Source of the DNA: Zwartia panacis
GTDB taxonomy: Bacteria; Pseudomonadota; Gammaproteobacteria; Burkholderiales; Burkholderiaceae_B
NCBI RefSeq assembly: GCF_030410395.1
Contig: NZ_JAUHHF010000012.1
Location: 43,266-107,265, forward strand
Length of the DNA stretch: 64,000 nucleotides
Reading direction: 5' to 3'
Within the stretch, counting starts at the first letter, position 1, and each line of letters begins with the position of its first letter. Positions 17,527 to 28,202 of this stretch are shown one piece after another. The translations under genes were made by a program, and so were the position numbers. A model generated the notes under the pieces. It was given only the letters and a program-made list of their open reading frames with translations, did not search any database and was not told the origin of the DNA.

Positions 17527-20049
17527 TTATATTTGCGTCATCCAGTTATTTTCAAATATGACTTTCTTTAATTGATTTGCGCTCTGTTCCCACGTCAGCC
17601 ACGGCATTTTCGAAATATCTGGAATCCGCCCGGAATGATTTGCTTGCAGCCAGCTTTGAACAGCCACAGCCAAAGCCTGCCCATCGCCATTGAAATACGT
17701 AGCGTAGTCACCAGCAACTTCTTTAAACACTGGCAAATCGCGCGCAATGATAGGTTTACTATGTTGGGCAGCTTCTATCAGCGGCAATCCAAAGCCCTCG
17801 CCAACACTTGAGGTGATTAGACAGGTTGCGCTCTCATAAATCTTTGCCAAATACTCATCACTTACTCCCTTGAGCCAAAACAACCGGCGCTCTTTTTCAG
17901 GATGACTTTCTAATCTACTCACGAACTCGTCGACCAACCACCCCTGCTTGCCAACTAATACTAGATTGACATCGACGCCCTGTGACCACAAGATCTCGAA
18001 AGCATCAAGAGTGATCTGATGCGCTTTGCGAGGCTCGATGGTACCAACGGATAAAAAAGTAGGCCTGGTGGAAAGTTTTGCAAGTACGGCCAAACCATTT
18101 TCAGGCACGCCAACAGAGGGCACACTGTTATCGATATCCGCCCCCAAATGAAACCAACCTATCTTATAGGGTCTGGATAGCTTTTGTACATTTTCAGTAC
18201 GCCATTCGATCAATTCGTTTGCTACCGCTTTAGATATACAAATTGAACCATCAAATTTTGCAAGAATACGAAGCCAGTCTGCATGTACAGTTCCTAAACC
18301 TGAAGGCCAAAAATGTGGAAACTGTATTGGTAATAAATCATATACAACAAAATAAACGGCAAGACCTCTTGATCTCAATCCATTGAGATAAGGCAATTGG
18401 TATCTTGTTACTTGATGCTGAAGATCAAGGCCCAGAAAAATATCTCCAGGTGACGATTCAATGACATCGTCCGCCACACTGAACATTTTCATACCGTCAT
18501 CGTTAAAGTATTTTTCTAAGAATCTATTTGCCCTTCTATAGCCAATCTCTGCTGTGGTTCCGTAAACAGGTTCAACTAAATATCCAGCTGGAGGGTTTTG
18601 GATGAGTTGAAACAATATGCTTCGGGTGACGCGCTGGACTCCAGTTGCAGCATCCTTAGTAACAAGTTCAGATATATCAACAAAGAGTTTTTTTAATCCT
18701 GGTCTAGGCTGATTCAGCGCAATCATTGAAGCGCAGCGCATCAGCTCATCGCCTGTCAAGTTTGGTTTCAATTCAGCGATTGCTTCAACCAATCTAACCT
18801 GTCTATCAGCATAATCATCCACATTTTGCTGTGTCTCAATGTTATTCAATGCTTGCAGAGCCCTTTTCCCGCAGGCGTCCCATGAGTAATGCTTTACATT
18901 TTGAGCACCTTGATCAATCAGTTTTTCTCGGAAAGTCTTGTCCGTCAGCACGCGGGTCAACTTGGACAGAATATCCTGCTCAGATGTTGGATCAAACAGT
19001 GCATCAGCATCGCCAACGACCTCGGGCAAGCTACTGGTGTTTGACGCAATCACTGGGGCGCCACACGACATTGCCTCTAACACAGGCAAACCAAACCCTT
19101 CATGCAGAGAGGGAAAAACATATATATGACATAGGTTGTACAAGTGGCACAGGTCCGTATCTGAAATTCCCCCTGTAAACACTAACCTACCGTCCGGAAC
19201 ACCACAAGACTTTGCATGTAACCGCAAGGCTTGAATATTTGCTTCGGGAATTTTTCCTGCGATGACTAATTGGTATTCTTTAACCAGCTCTTTAGGTAAC
19301 TGGCTATATACACTGATCAAACGATTCAAATTTTTTCTTGCATCTGCACCGCCAGAATACAAAACAAATTTTCCGGCAATCTCGAAACGCTTTTGAAGAG
19401 ACTTCAGAACGGAATCTGATATTTCTGTATTAACAAAAACCGGATCGCACGCGCCAGAAATATTCGTAATTTTATTTTGATCTAGCTGAAGATGTTCGAC
19501 TGCTTCTCGCGAGGAACTATCTGATATTGTGAGCCATGCATCTGCTCGCTTGAGGTACTCAAGCTTTGTTTTGTAAAATTTTTCGTACGCTGGGTTGGAC
19601 TCAAGATAGATCTCGGACTGCACTAAAGGTATCAAGTCATACAAAATCGCAACCGTCTTATATTTAACTGATAATCGGCCAATGCTTGTTACTGCGTCAT
19701 CCCCAAATCCATCAAACATGCTTGTAATCAATACAACTTCAGGTTGTAACCCGATCATAAAATCTTCACGGATGAGCTCTGCAATTTGACTGTTACCATG
19801 GTTATTTTCTGCACAAGCCTTCACGGGCCCGGGAGCGAACCATACACGAATATCCTCTTGAGCAATGAGTCCATCAAGTGCGGTACGAATAGGCTCAATA
19901 GTTTCGGGGAACATACCATTCAGAGCAACAATGATTTGATGGGCTCCTTTATGACGAAGGATGGCTTTAGTCAACGAAATGCTATACCGTCCAATGCCAC
20001 GATGACGACTCTCGCTTTGCGCCCCTTGAAGGTCAATCACTATTTTCAT
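17527..20049 (-). CDS. Tandem two-domain family 4 glycosyltransferase
   Basis: 840 residues carry two GT-B/GT4 units. The first, about 1-395, starts MKIVIDLQGAQSESRHRGIG and has the donor-site motif HEGFGLPVLEAMSCGAPVIA. The second, about 450-835, holds LSVGTIEPRKAHQ and GEGFGLPLIEAAQHSKPIIA. Such fused enzymes, like WbdA or WbdB of E. coli O8/O9, build repeating units of mannose or rhamnose with two linkages. With GDP-D-rhamnose genes and Wzm/Wzt nearby, a rhamnan or mannan chain is likely. It shares 1 base with the methyltransferase stop. Confidence 0.9.
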   Translation of the reverse strand: MKIVIDLQGAQSESRHRGIGRYSISLTKAILRHKGAHQIIVALNGMFPETIEPIRTALDGLIAQEDIRVWFAPGPVKACAENNHGNSQIAELIREDFMIGLQPEVVLITSMFDGFGDDAVTSIGRLSVKYKTVAILYDLIPLVQSEIYLESNPAYEKFYKTKLEYLKRADAWLTISDSSSREAVEHLQLDQNKITNISGACDPVFVNTEISDSVLKSLQKRFEIAGKFVLYSGGADARKNLNRLISVYSQLPKELVKEYQLVIAGKIPEANIQALRLHAKSCGVPDGRLVFTGGISDTDLCHLYNLCHIYVFPSLHEGFGLPVLEAMSCGAPVIASNTSSLPEVVGDADALFDPTSEQDILSKLTRVLTDKTFREKLIDQGAQNVKHYSWDACGKRALQALNNIETQQNVDDYADRQVRLVEAIAELKPNLTGDELMRCASMIALNQPRPGLKKLFVDISELVTKDAATGVQRVTRSILFQLIQNPPAGYLVEPVYGTTAEIGYRRANRFLEKYFNDDGMKMFSVADDVIESSPGDIFLGLDLQHQVTRYQLPYLNGLRSRGLAVYFVVYDLLPIQFPHFWPSGLGTVHADWLRILAKFDGSICISKAVANELIEWRTENVQKLSRPYKIGWFHLGADIDNSVPSVGVPENGLAVLAKLSTRPTFLSVGTIEPRKAHQITLDAFEILWSQGVDVNLVLVGKQGWLVDEFVSRLESHPEKERRLFWLKGVSDEYLAKIYESATCLITSSVGEGFGLPLIEAAQHSKPIIARDLPVFKEVAGDYATYFNGDGQALAVAVQSWLQANHSGRIPDISKMPWLTWEQSANQLKKVIFENNWMTQI

Positions 20050-21317
20050 TATTCACAAGCCCTTTTCTTGACTAAGGCTGTCTTTAATTCATGATGAATA
20101 TGCTGCGCTAGAGGCGTTGGCCGCGTGCAGATCAACACGGGCAAATATGGCGATTCGGGCGAATCTGTGACCTCTGCAGTATCGGCATTCAAGTTATCTA
20201 CGAATGTAATGCTCAAATATAAAGCTCGCAAATTGTCATATATTTTTAACTTGCTAGAAGCTCCGCTGTGCTTCGCACGCAAATTAGGATGCGCATCAAA
20301 ATAATTGATCGCACAAATGAGTAATGGTTTGCAAACTTTTTTAACGAGATCGCGAAAACGTCCCATCAAGCCGCGCTCCCGCAACAACTTGACCTGGTTG
20401 CCAGCCCAGCGAACAGGCGCAGTAATGCGCCAAGAAGTGCTAAGGTAAATCGCATTCAAAGCATTTTCCGCGAAGATGGCTTTGTTCATGGCTTGCTCAG
20501 CCAGAACTGCAGCACGCTCAGCAGCGGACGATGCGGCATTTGCAGCGGCCAATGCATCTGCGAATTTGACATCAATCTGCTGATCATATCCTCCCGCTAA
20601 CATGCCAAGCGTGACCCCATACTCAGGCTCAAAAGCAGAACTAATCTGTCGGATAATATTCTCTGACGCCGATTTTTGGGCAACTATTGCATAGTCAGGA
20701 CTCACCCCGCCAAGCACATCGTGTATTGAAAGCTTTCGACCCACAGCCAGATCGACAGGAGCTTGCAGACGAATCACTTTTACTCGCGAGAATCCCAAGT
20801 GTTCTGCAAGGAAAGAGAGTAGCAATGGCGGAATAGGCTGCTTATGTGTCGGGTCAAGATAAAAGTTCGCTGTTCCTACAACAATATTTTCTGGATTAGG
20901 TGTTTCAAGAATCAAGACACCGCCAGGTTTCAAAACACGCAATGCTTCGCTCACAAGGGTTTGCAGCACGTCGAAAGGTATATGCTCGGCAAGATGAAAC
21001 CCCGAAACAACCGCTTGACTCTGATCGGCACATTCCTTTAAGCCGGCAATCGCATCTTTTGTTTGTACCGTTAAACCACGCTCACGACAAACAGCGAGCA
21101 TGCCGTCGTCTAAATCAACGCCCTGAGCTTGAAACCCTGACTCGATCAATAACTCTAGCCACTCACCGCGTCCACAGCCCAAATCTATCGCTTCGCTGTT
21201 CGGATAGAGCTCTTTTAATGGCTGGATAAATGGCAGATAGACGCGTTGTCTTTCCTTGATAAGGTCTCGTGAGCCTCTATGCTCATCCTCAAAAGCTCTA
21301 TAAAAACCAACACTCAT
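20049..21317 (-). CDS. SAM-dependent methyltransferase with coiled coil, possible chain-terminating enzyme
   Basis: 422 residues. A class I methyltransferase domain covers about residues 45-215, with AIDLGCGRGEWLELL as the SAM loop, VDLDDGML, and LKPGGVLILETPNPEN. An Ala-rich helix around 245-290 (AAANAASSAAERAAVLAEQA) is likely a coiled coil, followed by STSWRITAPVRWAGN, a motif found after coiled coils in glycan enzymes. The order resembles WbdD-type caps, which methylate the end of an ABC-exported O chain, but no kinase domain is visible. It overlaps wzt by ATGA, in line with a cap that Wzt recognises. Confidence 0.84.
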   Translation of the reverse strand: MSVGFYRAFEDEHRGSRDLIKERQRVYLPFIQPLKELYPNSEAIDLGCGRGEWLELLIESGFQAQGVDLDDGMLAVCRERGLTVQTKDAIAGLKECADQSQAVVSGFHLAEHIPFDVLQTLVSEALRVLKPGGVLILETPNPENIVVGTANFYLDPTHKQPIPPLLLSFLAEHLGFSRVKVIRLQAPVDLAVGRKLSIHDVLGGVSPDYAIVAQKSASENIIRQISSAFEPEYGVTLGMLAGGYDQQIDVKFADALAAANAASSAAERAAVLAEQAMNKAIFAENALNAIYLSTSWRITAPVRWAGNQVKLLRERGLMGRFRDLVKKVCKPLLICAINYFDAHPNLRAKHSGASSKLKIYDNLRALYLSITFVDNLNADTAEVTDSPESPYLPVLICTRPTPLAQHIHHELKTALVKKRACE

Positions 21318-22534
21318 CGATGTGTCTCCAACGTGGTCGGCAACCAGGCTACACCCACAAACCGGTCTTTATTGATATTGATTACATTGAACACAATCGC
21401 ACGGTCTCGCCATTCGTAATTGTTCGCAACGTGTGTATCAGCAGTATGCAAAGCAACAGCAACAGAATACGAGCCTTCACCCAAATTGGCTGGAAAGCTC
21501 AAAATAAAGTCAATGTTTTCACCAGACTTGAGATTTTGACTAGGTTGTTGCAAATGATGTGTGTTGGTGCCAAATATAGGTTGACCCAATCTATCTTTGA
21601 TCATGTAGCCAAGCACCACCTCGGGGATATCTTTGCTAATACTGACCTTGACTTTAATTCGAACAGATTGACCAACATCCACGATCTCAATCATTTCGTC
21701 TTGATCGTTGACAAGCACCGCTTCAATAATTGTCGCCTCACCCGTTCCAGAAATCGTTTTTACTTTCCCGTCAGGCAAAAGCTCTTGACGCACAGTTTGG
21801 TTACCTTTTTCTGCAAGCATGGCGTTGTAATAATCCATCACTGCCTCAGGGTCTCCCTCCATCGCGAGTCGTCCCCTGTCAAGCAAAATTGCTCGATCGC
21901 AAATTCCTTGCACTGCACCTTTATCGTGCGACACAATGAGCAATGTCGTGCCCAGTTTATTGAACGCTCGAATACGGTCAAAACTCTTATGCTGAAAATA
22001 GGTATCACCAACCGAAAGCGCCTCATCAACAATTAAGATATCGGGTCGACGCGCTGTTGCCACACTAAATGCCAATCGCATCTGCATACCGCTTGAGTAC
22101 ACTCTGACAGGCTGATCGATGTAGTCACCAATCTCTGCAAAAGATTCAATTTCAGGCATTAACCTATCTAGCTCTTCAAGGCTGTAGCCGAGCAACTGAC
22201 CAGCCATGATGGCATTTTGTCGGCCTGTAAAATCAGGATGAAATCCCATTCCAAGCTCGAGCAAAGCCGCGACACTGCCACTGACAGATACCGATCCCGT
22301 CGTGGCTTGAGTCGTGCCGGTGATCATCTTGAGCAATGTGCTTTTACCTGCACCATTGATCCCCACAATGCCAACTGCCTCGCCTGGGCTGACACTGAAG
22401 TTCAAATCTTTAAGAACCCATTTCAACGTATGTCGCTTTTTACTGAATGGGATGAGCCATTCTGCAAGGCGCGACCACCGACTAGGGTACTGTTTATAAG
22501 CTTTGCCTAATTGAGCAACTGTAATCGAGCCCAT
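21314..22534 (-). CDS. wzt: Polysaccharide ABC exporter ATPase with C-terminal carbohydrate-binding domain
   Basis: 406 residues. The ATPase covers about residues 1-245, with Walker A GIVGINGAGKSTLL, signature YSSGMQMRLAFSVAT and Walker B PDILIVDEALSVGD. The following 150 residues form a beta-rich domain (KVKVSISKDIPEVVLGYMIK, GEGSYSVAVALHTAD), as in O9a Wzt, where it binds the capped end of the polymer. It overlaps wzm by one base and the methyltransferase by four. It works with Wzm at the inner membrane. Confidence 0.94.
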   Translation of the reverse strand: MGSITVAQLGKAYKQYPSRWSRLAEWLIPFSKKRHTLKWVLKDLNFSVSPGEAVGIVGINGAGKSTLLKMITGTTQATTGSVSVSGSVAALLELGMGFHPDFTGRQNAIMAGQLLGYSLEELDRLMPEIESFAEIGDYIDQPVRVYSSGMQMRLAFSVATARRPDILIVDEALSVGDTYFQHKSFDRIRAFNKLGTTLLIVSHDKGAVQGICDRAILLDRGRLAMEGDPEAVMDYYNAMLAEKGNQTVRQELLPDGKVKTISGTGEATIIEAVLVNDQDEMIEIVDVGQSVRIKVKVSISKDIPEVVLGYMIKDRLGQPIFGTNTHHLQQPSQNLKSGENIDFILSFPANLGEGSYSVAVALHTADTHVANNYEWRDRAIVFNVININKDRFVGVAWLPTTLETHR

Positions 22535-23325
22535 TAGAGTTCATCCACCATTTCACCAGCGTGTTTGCGAAATAAGTGCATTGCCCAAAAACATAGCAAG
22601 ATGGCAATCACACTGACTGGCAATAATGACGCCCAATCAGGCCACTGACCGTTAACTAGAATTTTTTGATAGGCAGTAATAATGTTTGTCATCGGGTTGT
22701 AGCGCATGGCATCACTTACTGACACCGGTAGTATGTTTATCGGGTACACCACCGGCGTTAACCAGAACCAAAACTGCAGAATGACACCGAAGAGTTGTCC
22801 TACGTCTCTAAAAAAAACGTTGAGTACACCCAGTGTGATGCCTAAACCGACTGAAAAGAGCACCTGGACAAGTAGTACTGGAAAAATGGCTAAGTAGACT
22901 ATTCCGGGAAAACTTCCGGAAATAATCAAAAAAATTGAGAACAGTCCAAAAATAATTGAAAAGTTCAAACTTGCATTGGCCACGACAATGACCGGCAAAC
23001 ATAGTCTCGGAAAACTGATTTTCTTGAGCAAATTAGCGTTTTCTAAAAAAACATTTTGCGCCCGGCTAACAGTTTCCGAAAAGAATGACCAAGTCAATAC
23101 GCCTGCACACAAATAAATGCTGTAAGCGAACTGGCTATCAATGCCTGGCAACTTAGCTCGCATGATCTGCGAAAAAACAAGTGTGTAAACAGCAATCATG
23201 GCTAATGGATTGATTACTGTCCAAGCGAAGCCAAGCAAAGAATTACTATATTTGGCCTGGAACTCACGCCTGACGCTACCGAATATAAATCCGCGGTACG
23301 CCCACAAGGCTTTGAACATTTGCAT
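22534..23325 (-). CDS. wzm: Polysaccharide ABC exporter permease
   Basis: A 263-residue ABC-2 type permease with six hydrophobic segments. The N-terminus FIFGSVRREFQAKYSNSLLG and LTWSFFSETVSRAQNVFLEN are typical of Wzm/KpsM proteins. It forms the channel for undecaprenyl-linked O chain together with Wzt. The gap to manC is 48 bases, and the stop overlaps the wzt start (TAATG). ATG at 23319 is an alternative start two codons inside. Confidence 0.93.
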   Translation of the reverse strand: MQMFKALWAYRGFIFGSVRREFQAKYSNSLLGFAWTVINPLAMIAVYTLVFSQIMRAKLPGIDSQFAYSIYLCAGVLTWSFFSETVSRAQNVFLENANLLKKISFPRLCLPVIVVANASLNFSIIFGLFSIFLIISGSFPGIVYLAIFPVLLVQVLFSVGLGITLGVLNVFFRDVGQLFGVILQFWFWLTPVVYPINILPVSVSDAMRYNPMTNIITAYQKILVNGQWPDWASLLPVSVIAILLCFWAMHLFRKHAGEMVDEL

Positions 23326-23373
23326 TAGGCCTTCATTTCAGTTTTAGCAGACTTTTTATGTGTGTTTTACAAA

Positions 23374-24789
23374 TTAAACTCGACCGTAATGATCTTCGAA
23401 GCGCACGATGTCGTCCTCGCCAAGATACTGCCCGCTTTGTACTTCAATCAAAACCAGATCAATCTTGCCCGGGTTTTCAAGCCGGTGCTTGTGTCCGGCA
23501 GGAATAAAGGTCGATTCGTTTGTTGCGATGAGCAAATCTTGTTCACCATTGACAACTTTAGCCATGCCATCCACCACGATCCAATGCTCGCTGCGGTGAT
23601 GGTGCATTTGCAATGACAGCGAGGCGCCAGGCTTGACGACGATGCGCTTCATCTTAAAGTTCGGACCCTCTTCGAGCACAGTGTAGGTACCCCAGGGGCG
23701 ATGAACCGTGCGATGCAGGCGGTAGGCTTCATGGCCGATTTTCTTTAACTGGCCCACAATCTGTTTGACGTCTTGCGAGCGATTTTTATCCGCAATCAAC
23801 AAGGCATCCGGCGTATCGATCACAATCAGGTTTTCGACCCCCACCGCCGCCACGATACGATTATCCGCCTGAATGTAACAATTTTTGACATCATGTAGAA
23901 AAGCCTCGCCTTCTACACTATTGCCTTGGGCATCTGGCGGGACGAGATCCCCTAGAGCGTTCCAGGAGCCAATGTCGCTCCAGCCAATCGAGCAGGAGAC
24001 GACTGCAGCCTGGTTTGTTTTTTCCATCAGCGCAAAATCGATCGAGATACTTTCGGCCTGCGCAAACGTCTTTGCATCCAGTTCAATCTGGTACTGACCT
24101 TTTCCTTCTACACGGCGCGACACCTCCAGACTGTTCGCGACGGCTTGAAGCACCTCTGGTGCATATTTTTTAAGTTCTGTCATGGCCGTCTCTGCGGTCA
24201 TGCAAAACATGCCTGAATTCCAGAGATATTTACCGCTATCAACGTAGGCTTGAGCGGTCTCCAAATCCGGCTTTTCAACGAAGCGGCGCACATGAGTGCC
24301 GTCCGCCTCAATGTAGCCGTAGCCTGTCTCGGGGCCTTCTGGCCGAATTCCGAAAGTAGTGATTTTGCCTGTCTCAGCGAGCTCGACAGCTTGCTTGACT
24401 GCGACAGTGAAAGCAGAGATGTCGCCAATCAAATGATCCGCCGTCAAAAACAGCATGATTGCCTTTGGACCATAGGTTTTACTGATGGTCAGTGCGGCTG
24501 CGGCAATGGCTGGTGCCGTGTTGCGTCCCTCGGACTCGAGTATGAAGCCAAGCGGCATGGGGATATCGCCGGTTTCGCGATATTCATCTGCAGTTTTAAA
24601 AAATAAATCCCGGTTTGTGACGGTCAGAACCTCAACTACCCCAGGCAAGCCTTTTGCCCGCAAAAACGACTTTTGCAACAGGCTTTGCCCGTCGGACAGT
24701 CTGATAAAGGGCTTGGGATGTAACTCGCGCGATACGGGCCACAGGCGAGTCCCGGCACCACCTGAGAGAATCACGGGGATTAATTGCAT
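23374..24789 (-). CDS. manC: Mannose-1-phosphate guanylyltransferase / mannose-6-phosphate isomerase
   Basis: This bifunctional protein of 471 residues has an N-terminal pyrophosphorylase domain (LSGGAGTRLWPVSRELHPKP, FLTADHLI, FVEKPDL) and a C-terminal cupin isomerase domain (PWGTYTVLEEG, LQMHHHRSEHWIVVDG, IPAGHKHRLENPG). It supplies GDP-mannose for gmd. ATG at 24789 is chosen over TTG at 24795. It is the first gene of the minus-strand export series and is divergent from gmd. No phosphomannomutase gene (manB) is in the window, so that step must come from elsewhere. Confidence 0.95.
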   Translation of the reverse strand: MQLIPVILSGGAGTRLWPVSRELHPKPFIRLSDGQSLLQKSFLRAKGLPGVVEVLTVTNRDLFFKTADEYRETGDIPMPLGFILESEGRNTAPAIAAAALTISKTYGPKAIMLFLTADHLIGDISAFTVAVKQAVELAETGKITTFGIRPEGPETGYGYIEADGTHVRRFVEKPDLETAQAYVDSGKYLWNSGMFCMTAETAMTELKKYAPEVLQAVANSLEVSRRVEGKGQYQIELDAKTFAQAESISIDFALMEKTNQAAVVSCSIGWSDIGSWNALGDLVPPDAQGNSVEGEAFLHDVKNCYIQADNRIVAAVGVENLIVIDTPDALLIADKNRSQDVKQIVGQLKKIGHEAYRLHRTVHRPWGTYTVLEEGPNFKMKRIVVKPGASLSLQMHHHRSEHWIVVDGMAKVVNGEQDLLIATNESTFIPAGHKHRLENPGKIDLVLIEVQSGQYLGEDDIVRFEDHYGRV

Positions 24790-24967
24790 GATCAACCGTC
24801 AAAAAAGTGGAACATTTGCCAATCGTTTACCAGAACCAATAATCTTTATTTTGACAACAATTTAAGAATGATTGAGTTTTGGAGTTGGGTTGGCTCTTTT
24901 AGCAAATAACTCCATCATAACAAGGACGGAGGCATTTTCAGGCGTTTAAGCGGCTGCATCTATATAG

Positions 24968-26101
<1,134 letters not shown>

Positions 26102-27040
26102 ATGTCCGCTGCATCTACCGCGCTGAGCACCACACAACCTGCGCGCGTACTCATTACTGGCTTGCAAGGCTTTACCGGTCGCCACATGGCGACCGAGCTA
26201 GAGCAAAACGGTTATGAGGTCTGGGGGATTGGGAGCGCAACGCCCGGTGAGCCTCGGACCTTAGAGGCAGACCTGATTGATACTGCCTCGCTCCTTGCAG
26301 CGGTTCAGACAATTCAACCGCAATATGTCATCCATCTTGCGGGTATTGCATTTGTAGGTCACGGACAGCCGAAAGCTTTCTACGACATCAATTTAGTTGG
26401 AACGCGAAACTTGCTCGAAGCGCTCGCGTCTGTGGCTGACAAACTCAAATGTGTCCTACTCGCAAGCAGTGCAAACGTTTACGGTAACCTGCAAAGTGGT
26501 TTGCTAAGTGAACTCAACCCAACAAATCCCGCCAACGATTATGCCGTCAGCAAACTGGCAATGGAATACATGGCCAGGATTTGGATCCCGCGCATTCCAG
26601 TCGTCATCGCTCGCCCTTTTAACTATACCGGTGTGGGTCAGTCCGACAGCTTTTTAATCCCCAAGATCATTTCTCATTTTGTTCACAAGCGCGACACAAT
26701 CGAACTTGGCAATATGGATGTCTGGCGTGAGTTCAATGATGTGCGTGATGTGGTGCACGCTTATCGCAAGCTGATCGAAGCAGCACCGGTGGGTCAAACA
26801 GTTAATGTATGCTCGGGCAATCTGGTCTCCTTGCGCGATGCATTAGTTTTAGCATCCGAATTGACTGGTCATCAACTCAAGGCGTGCGTCAATCCAGTTT
26901 TTGTGCGCGCCAACGAAGTTCTCCAGCTTGGGGGCGATCCGGCGCTGCTTGAAACTTTTGTTGCAGACTGGCACCCTCGCCCTTTACGCGAAACGCTCGC
27001 GTGGATGATTGCTGCTGAAACAAACGTCAACAAGGCCTAG
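26102..27040 (+). CDS. rmd: GDP-6-deoxy-D-mannose (GDP-D-rhamnose) reductase
   Basis: This 312-residue SDR begins after a short polar leader with VLITGLQGFTGRHMATEL. It shows IHLAGIAFVGHGQP, LLASSANVYGN and the catalytic NDYAVSKLAMEY, then ARPFNYTGVGQSDSFLIPKI, which matches Rmd rather than Fcl. It reduces the Gmd product to GDP-D-rhamnose. The ATG abuts the gmd stop and the next gene starts 2 bases after its own stop, so the three form one operon. Confidence 0.9.
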   Translation: MSAASTALSTTQPARVLITGLQGFTGRHMATELEQNGYEVWGIGSATPGEPRTLEADLIDTASLLAAVQTIQPQYVIHLAGIAFVGHGQPKAFYDINLVGTRNLLEALASVADKLKCVLLASSANVYGNLQSGLLSELNPTNPANDYAVSKLAMEYMARIWIPRIPVVIARPFNYTGVGQSDSFLIPKIISHFVHKRDTIELGNMDVWREFNDVRDVVHAYRKLIEAAPVGQTVNVCSGNLVSLRDALVLASELTGHQLKACVNPVFVRANEVLQLGGDPALLETFVADWHPRPLRETLAWMIAAETNVNKA

Positions 27041-27042
27041 AT

Positions 27043-28167
27043 ATGCGCATTGGCTTTGGAGTCACCGCCCTGTGCAATGGTTTGTCGGGTGGCGGATTAG
27101 ATGGCATCGGCAACTACACGCGCGAAATCATGTCGCGAATGGTCTCTGAGCCTCAGGTTGAGTTGGTCCCCTTCTCGTTTCGAGCCGCGATTCCCTCTGA
27201 CATGGGCCATAGCGTTCAGTTCGGTCGTTACTCAGTCAATACAGCTTTATCCGTTGCAACAGGCACTAATTTCTTTGGTATGGGCGATTTAGTCAGCCGT
27301 GTGGATTTAATTCACGCAACAGATCACTACGTCCCACGCTGCAAACCCGTGCCAATGGTTGCGACCTTGATGGATGCGATCCCTCTTTCGCACCCTCAGT
27401 GGTCACGCAGTGAGTTTCGTGGCATCAAAAACTTTTTATGGAAAAGAGCGGCAAACTGGGCAGATGAAGTCATTACGATTTCGGATTATTCAAAAAATGA
27501 ACTTTCTAAATGGACTGGTATCGCACTGAACAAAATCACAGTCATCCCATTAGCTGTAGATGAGCGATGGTTTAAAGAAGTAAGCAATGTGGATTTTGCA
27601 CGTGTTCGTCAGTTGTACCAGTTACCTGAGACTTTTTTTATATCTGTCGGTACGCTCCAGCCTCGGAAAAACGTTGAAAGCATAATCCGCGCGCATCGTA
27701 CTTTGAGTCCGGTCGAACGTTTACGCACTCCACTAGTCATTATTGGTCGAGAAGGCTGGAAATGCGAAGAAGTCATGCAGCTCATTAACGAAGACTCTGT
27801 CTCTGGTGCAGTGCGCTGGCTTGAACATGTTCCTGATGCAAATTTATTGCCTGTGCTAAAACTGGCCTCTGCTCTTGTCTTTCCTTCGCTTGGCGAGGGC
27901 TTTGGTTTGCCAGTACTTGAAGCCTTTGCTGCAAGCGTACCTGTGATTACGTCGAATACGACTTCATTACCAGAAGTGACTGGAGATGCGGCCATCACGC
28001 TTAATCCGCTGGATGTAGATGCGATTGCACGAGCGATGCAACAGGTTCTTGACGATCAAAAGCTTGTCTTGATACTCAAGCAACGAGGTCTGGCGCGCGC
28101 AAAGGAATTTACTTGGCAGGCGTGTGCGGATGCCACACTTCAAGTCTATCGAAAAATGCTTGCCTGA
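27043..28167 (+). CDS. Family 4 glycosyltransferase, probable D-rhamnosyl/mannosyltransferase
   Basis: 374 residues with a GT-B fold. The N-terminal domain carries GGGLDGIGNYTREI. The hinge region has FISVGTLQPRKNVESIIRAH near residue 205, and the donor site is GEGFGLPVLEAFAASVPVIT, with the E-x7-E pattern of GT4. It resembles WbpY/WbpZ-type transferases of D-rhamnan synthesis and lies directly behind gmd-rmd, so GDP-D-rhamnose is the likely donor. Confidence 0.87.
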   Translation: MRIGFGVTALCNGLSGGGLDGIGNYTREIMSRMVSEPQVELVPFSFRAAIPSDMGHSVQFGRYSVNTALSVATGTNFFGMGDLVSRVDLIHATDHYVPRCKPVPMVATLMDAIPLSHPQWSRSEFRGIKNFLWKRAANWADEVITISDYSKNELSKWTGIALNKITVIPLAVDERWFKEVSNVDFARVRQLYQLPETFFISVGTLQPRKNVESIIRAHRTLSPVERLRTPLVIIGREGWKCEEVMQLINEDSVSGAVRWLEHVPDANLLPVLKLASALVFPSLGEGFGLPVLEAFAASVPVITSNTTSLPEVTGDAAITLNPLDVDAIARAMQQVLDDQKLVLILKQRGLARAKEFTWQACADATLQVYRKMLA

Positions 28168-28202
28168 AAATCTCAGCTCGGCAGGGCTGACTAAGGAGTC
28201 TC

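Noticed and set aside
21269..22036. Open frame of 255 codons on the plus strand
   Set aside because: Antisense to wzt, no recognisable domain, and no ribosome-binding site.
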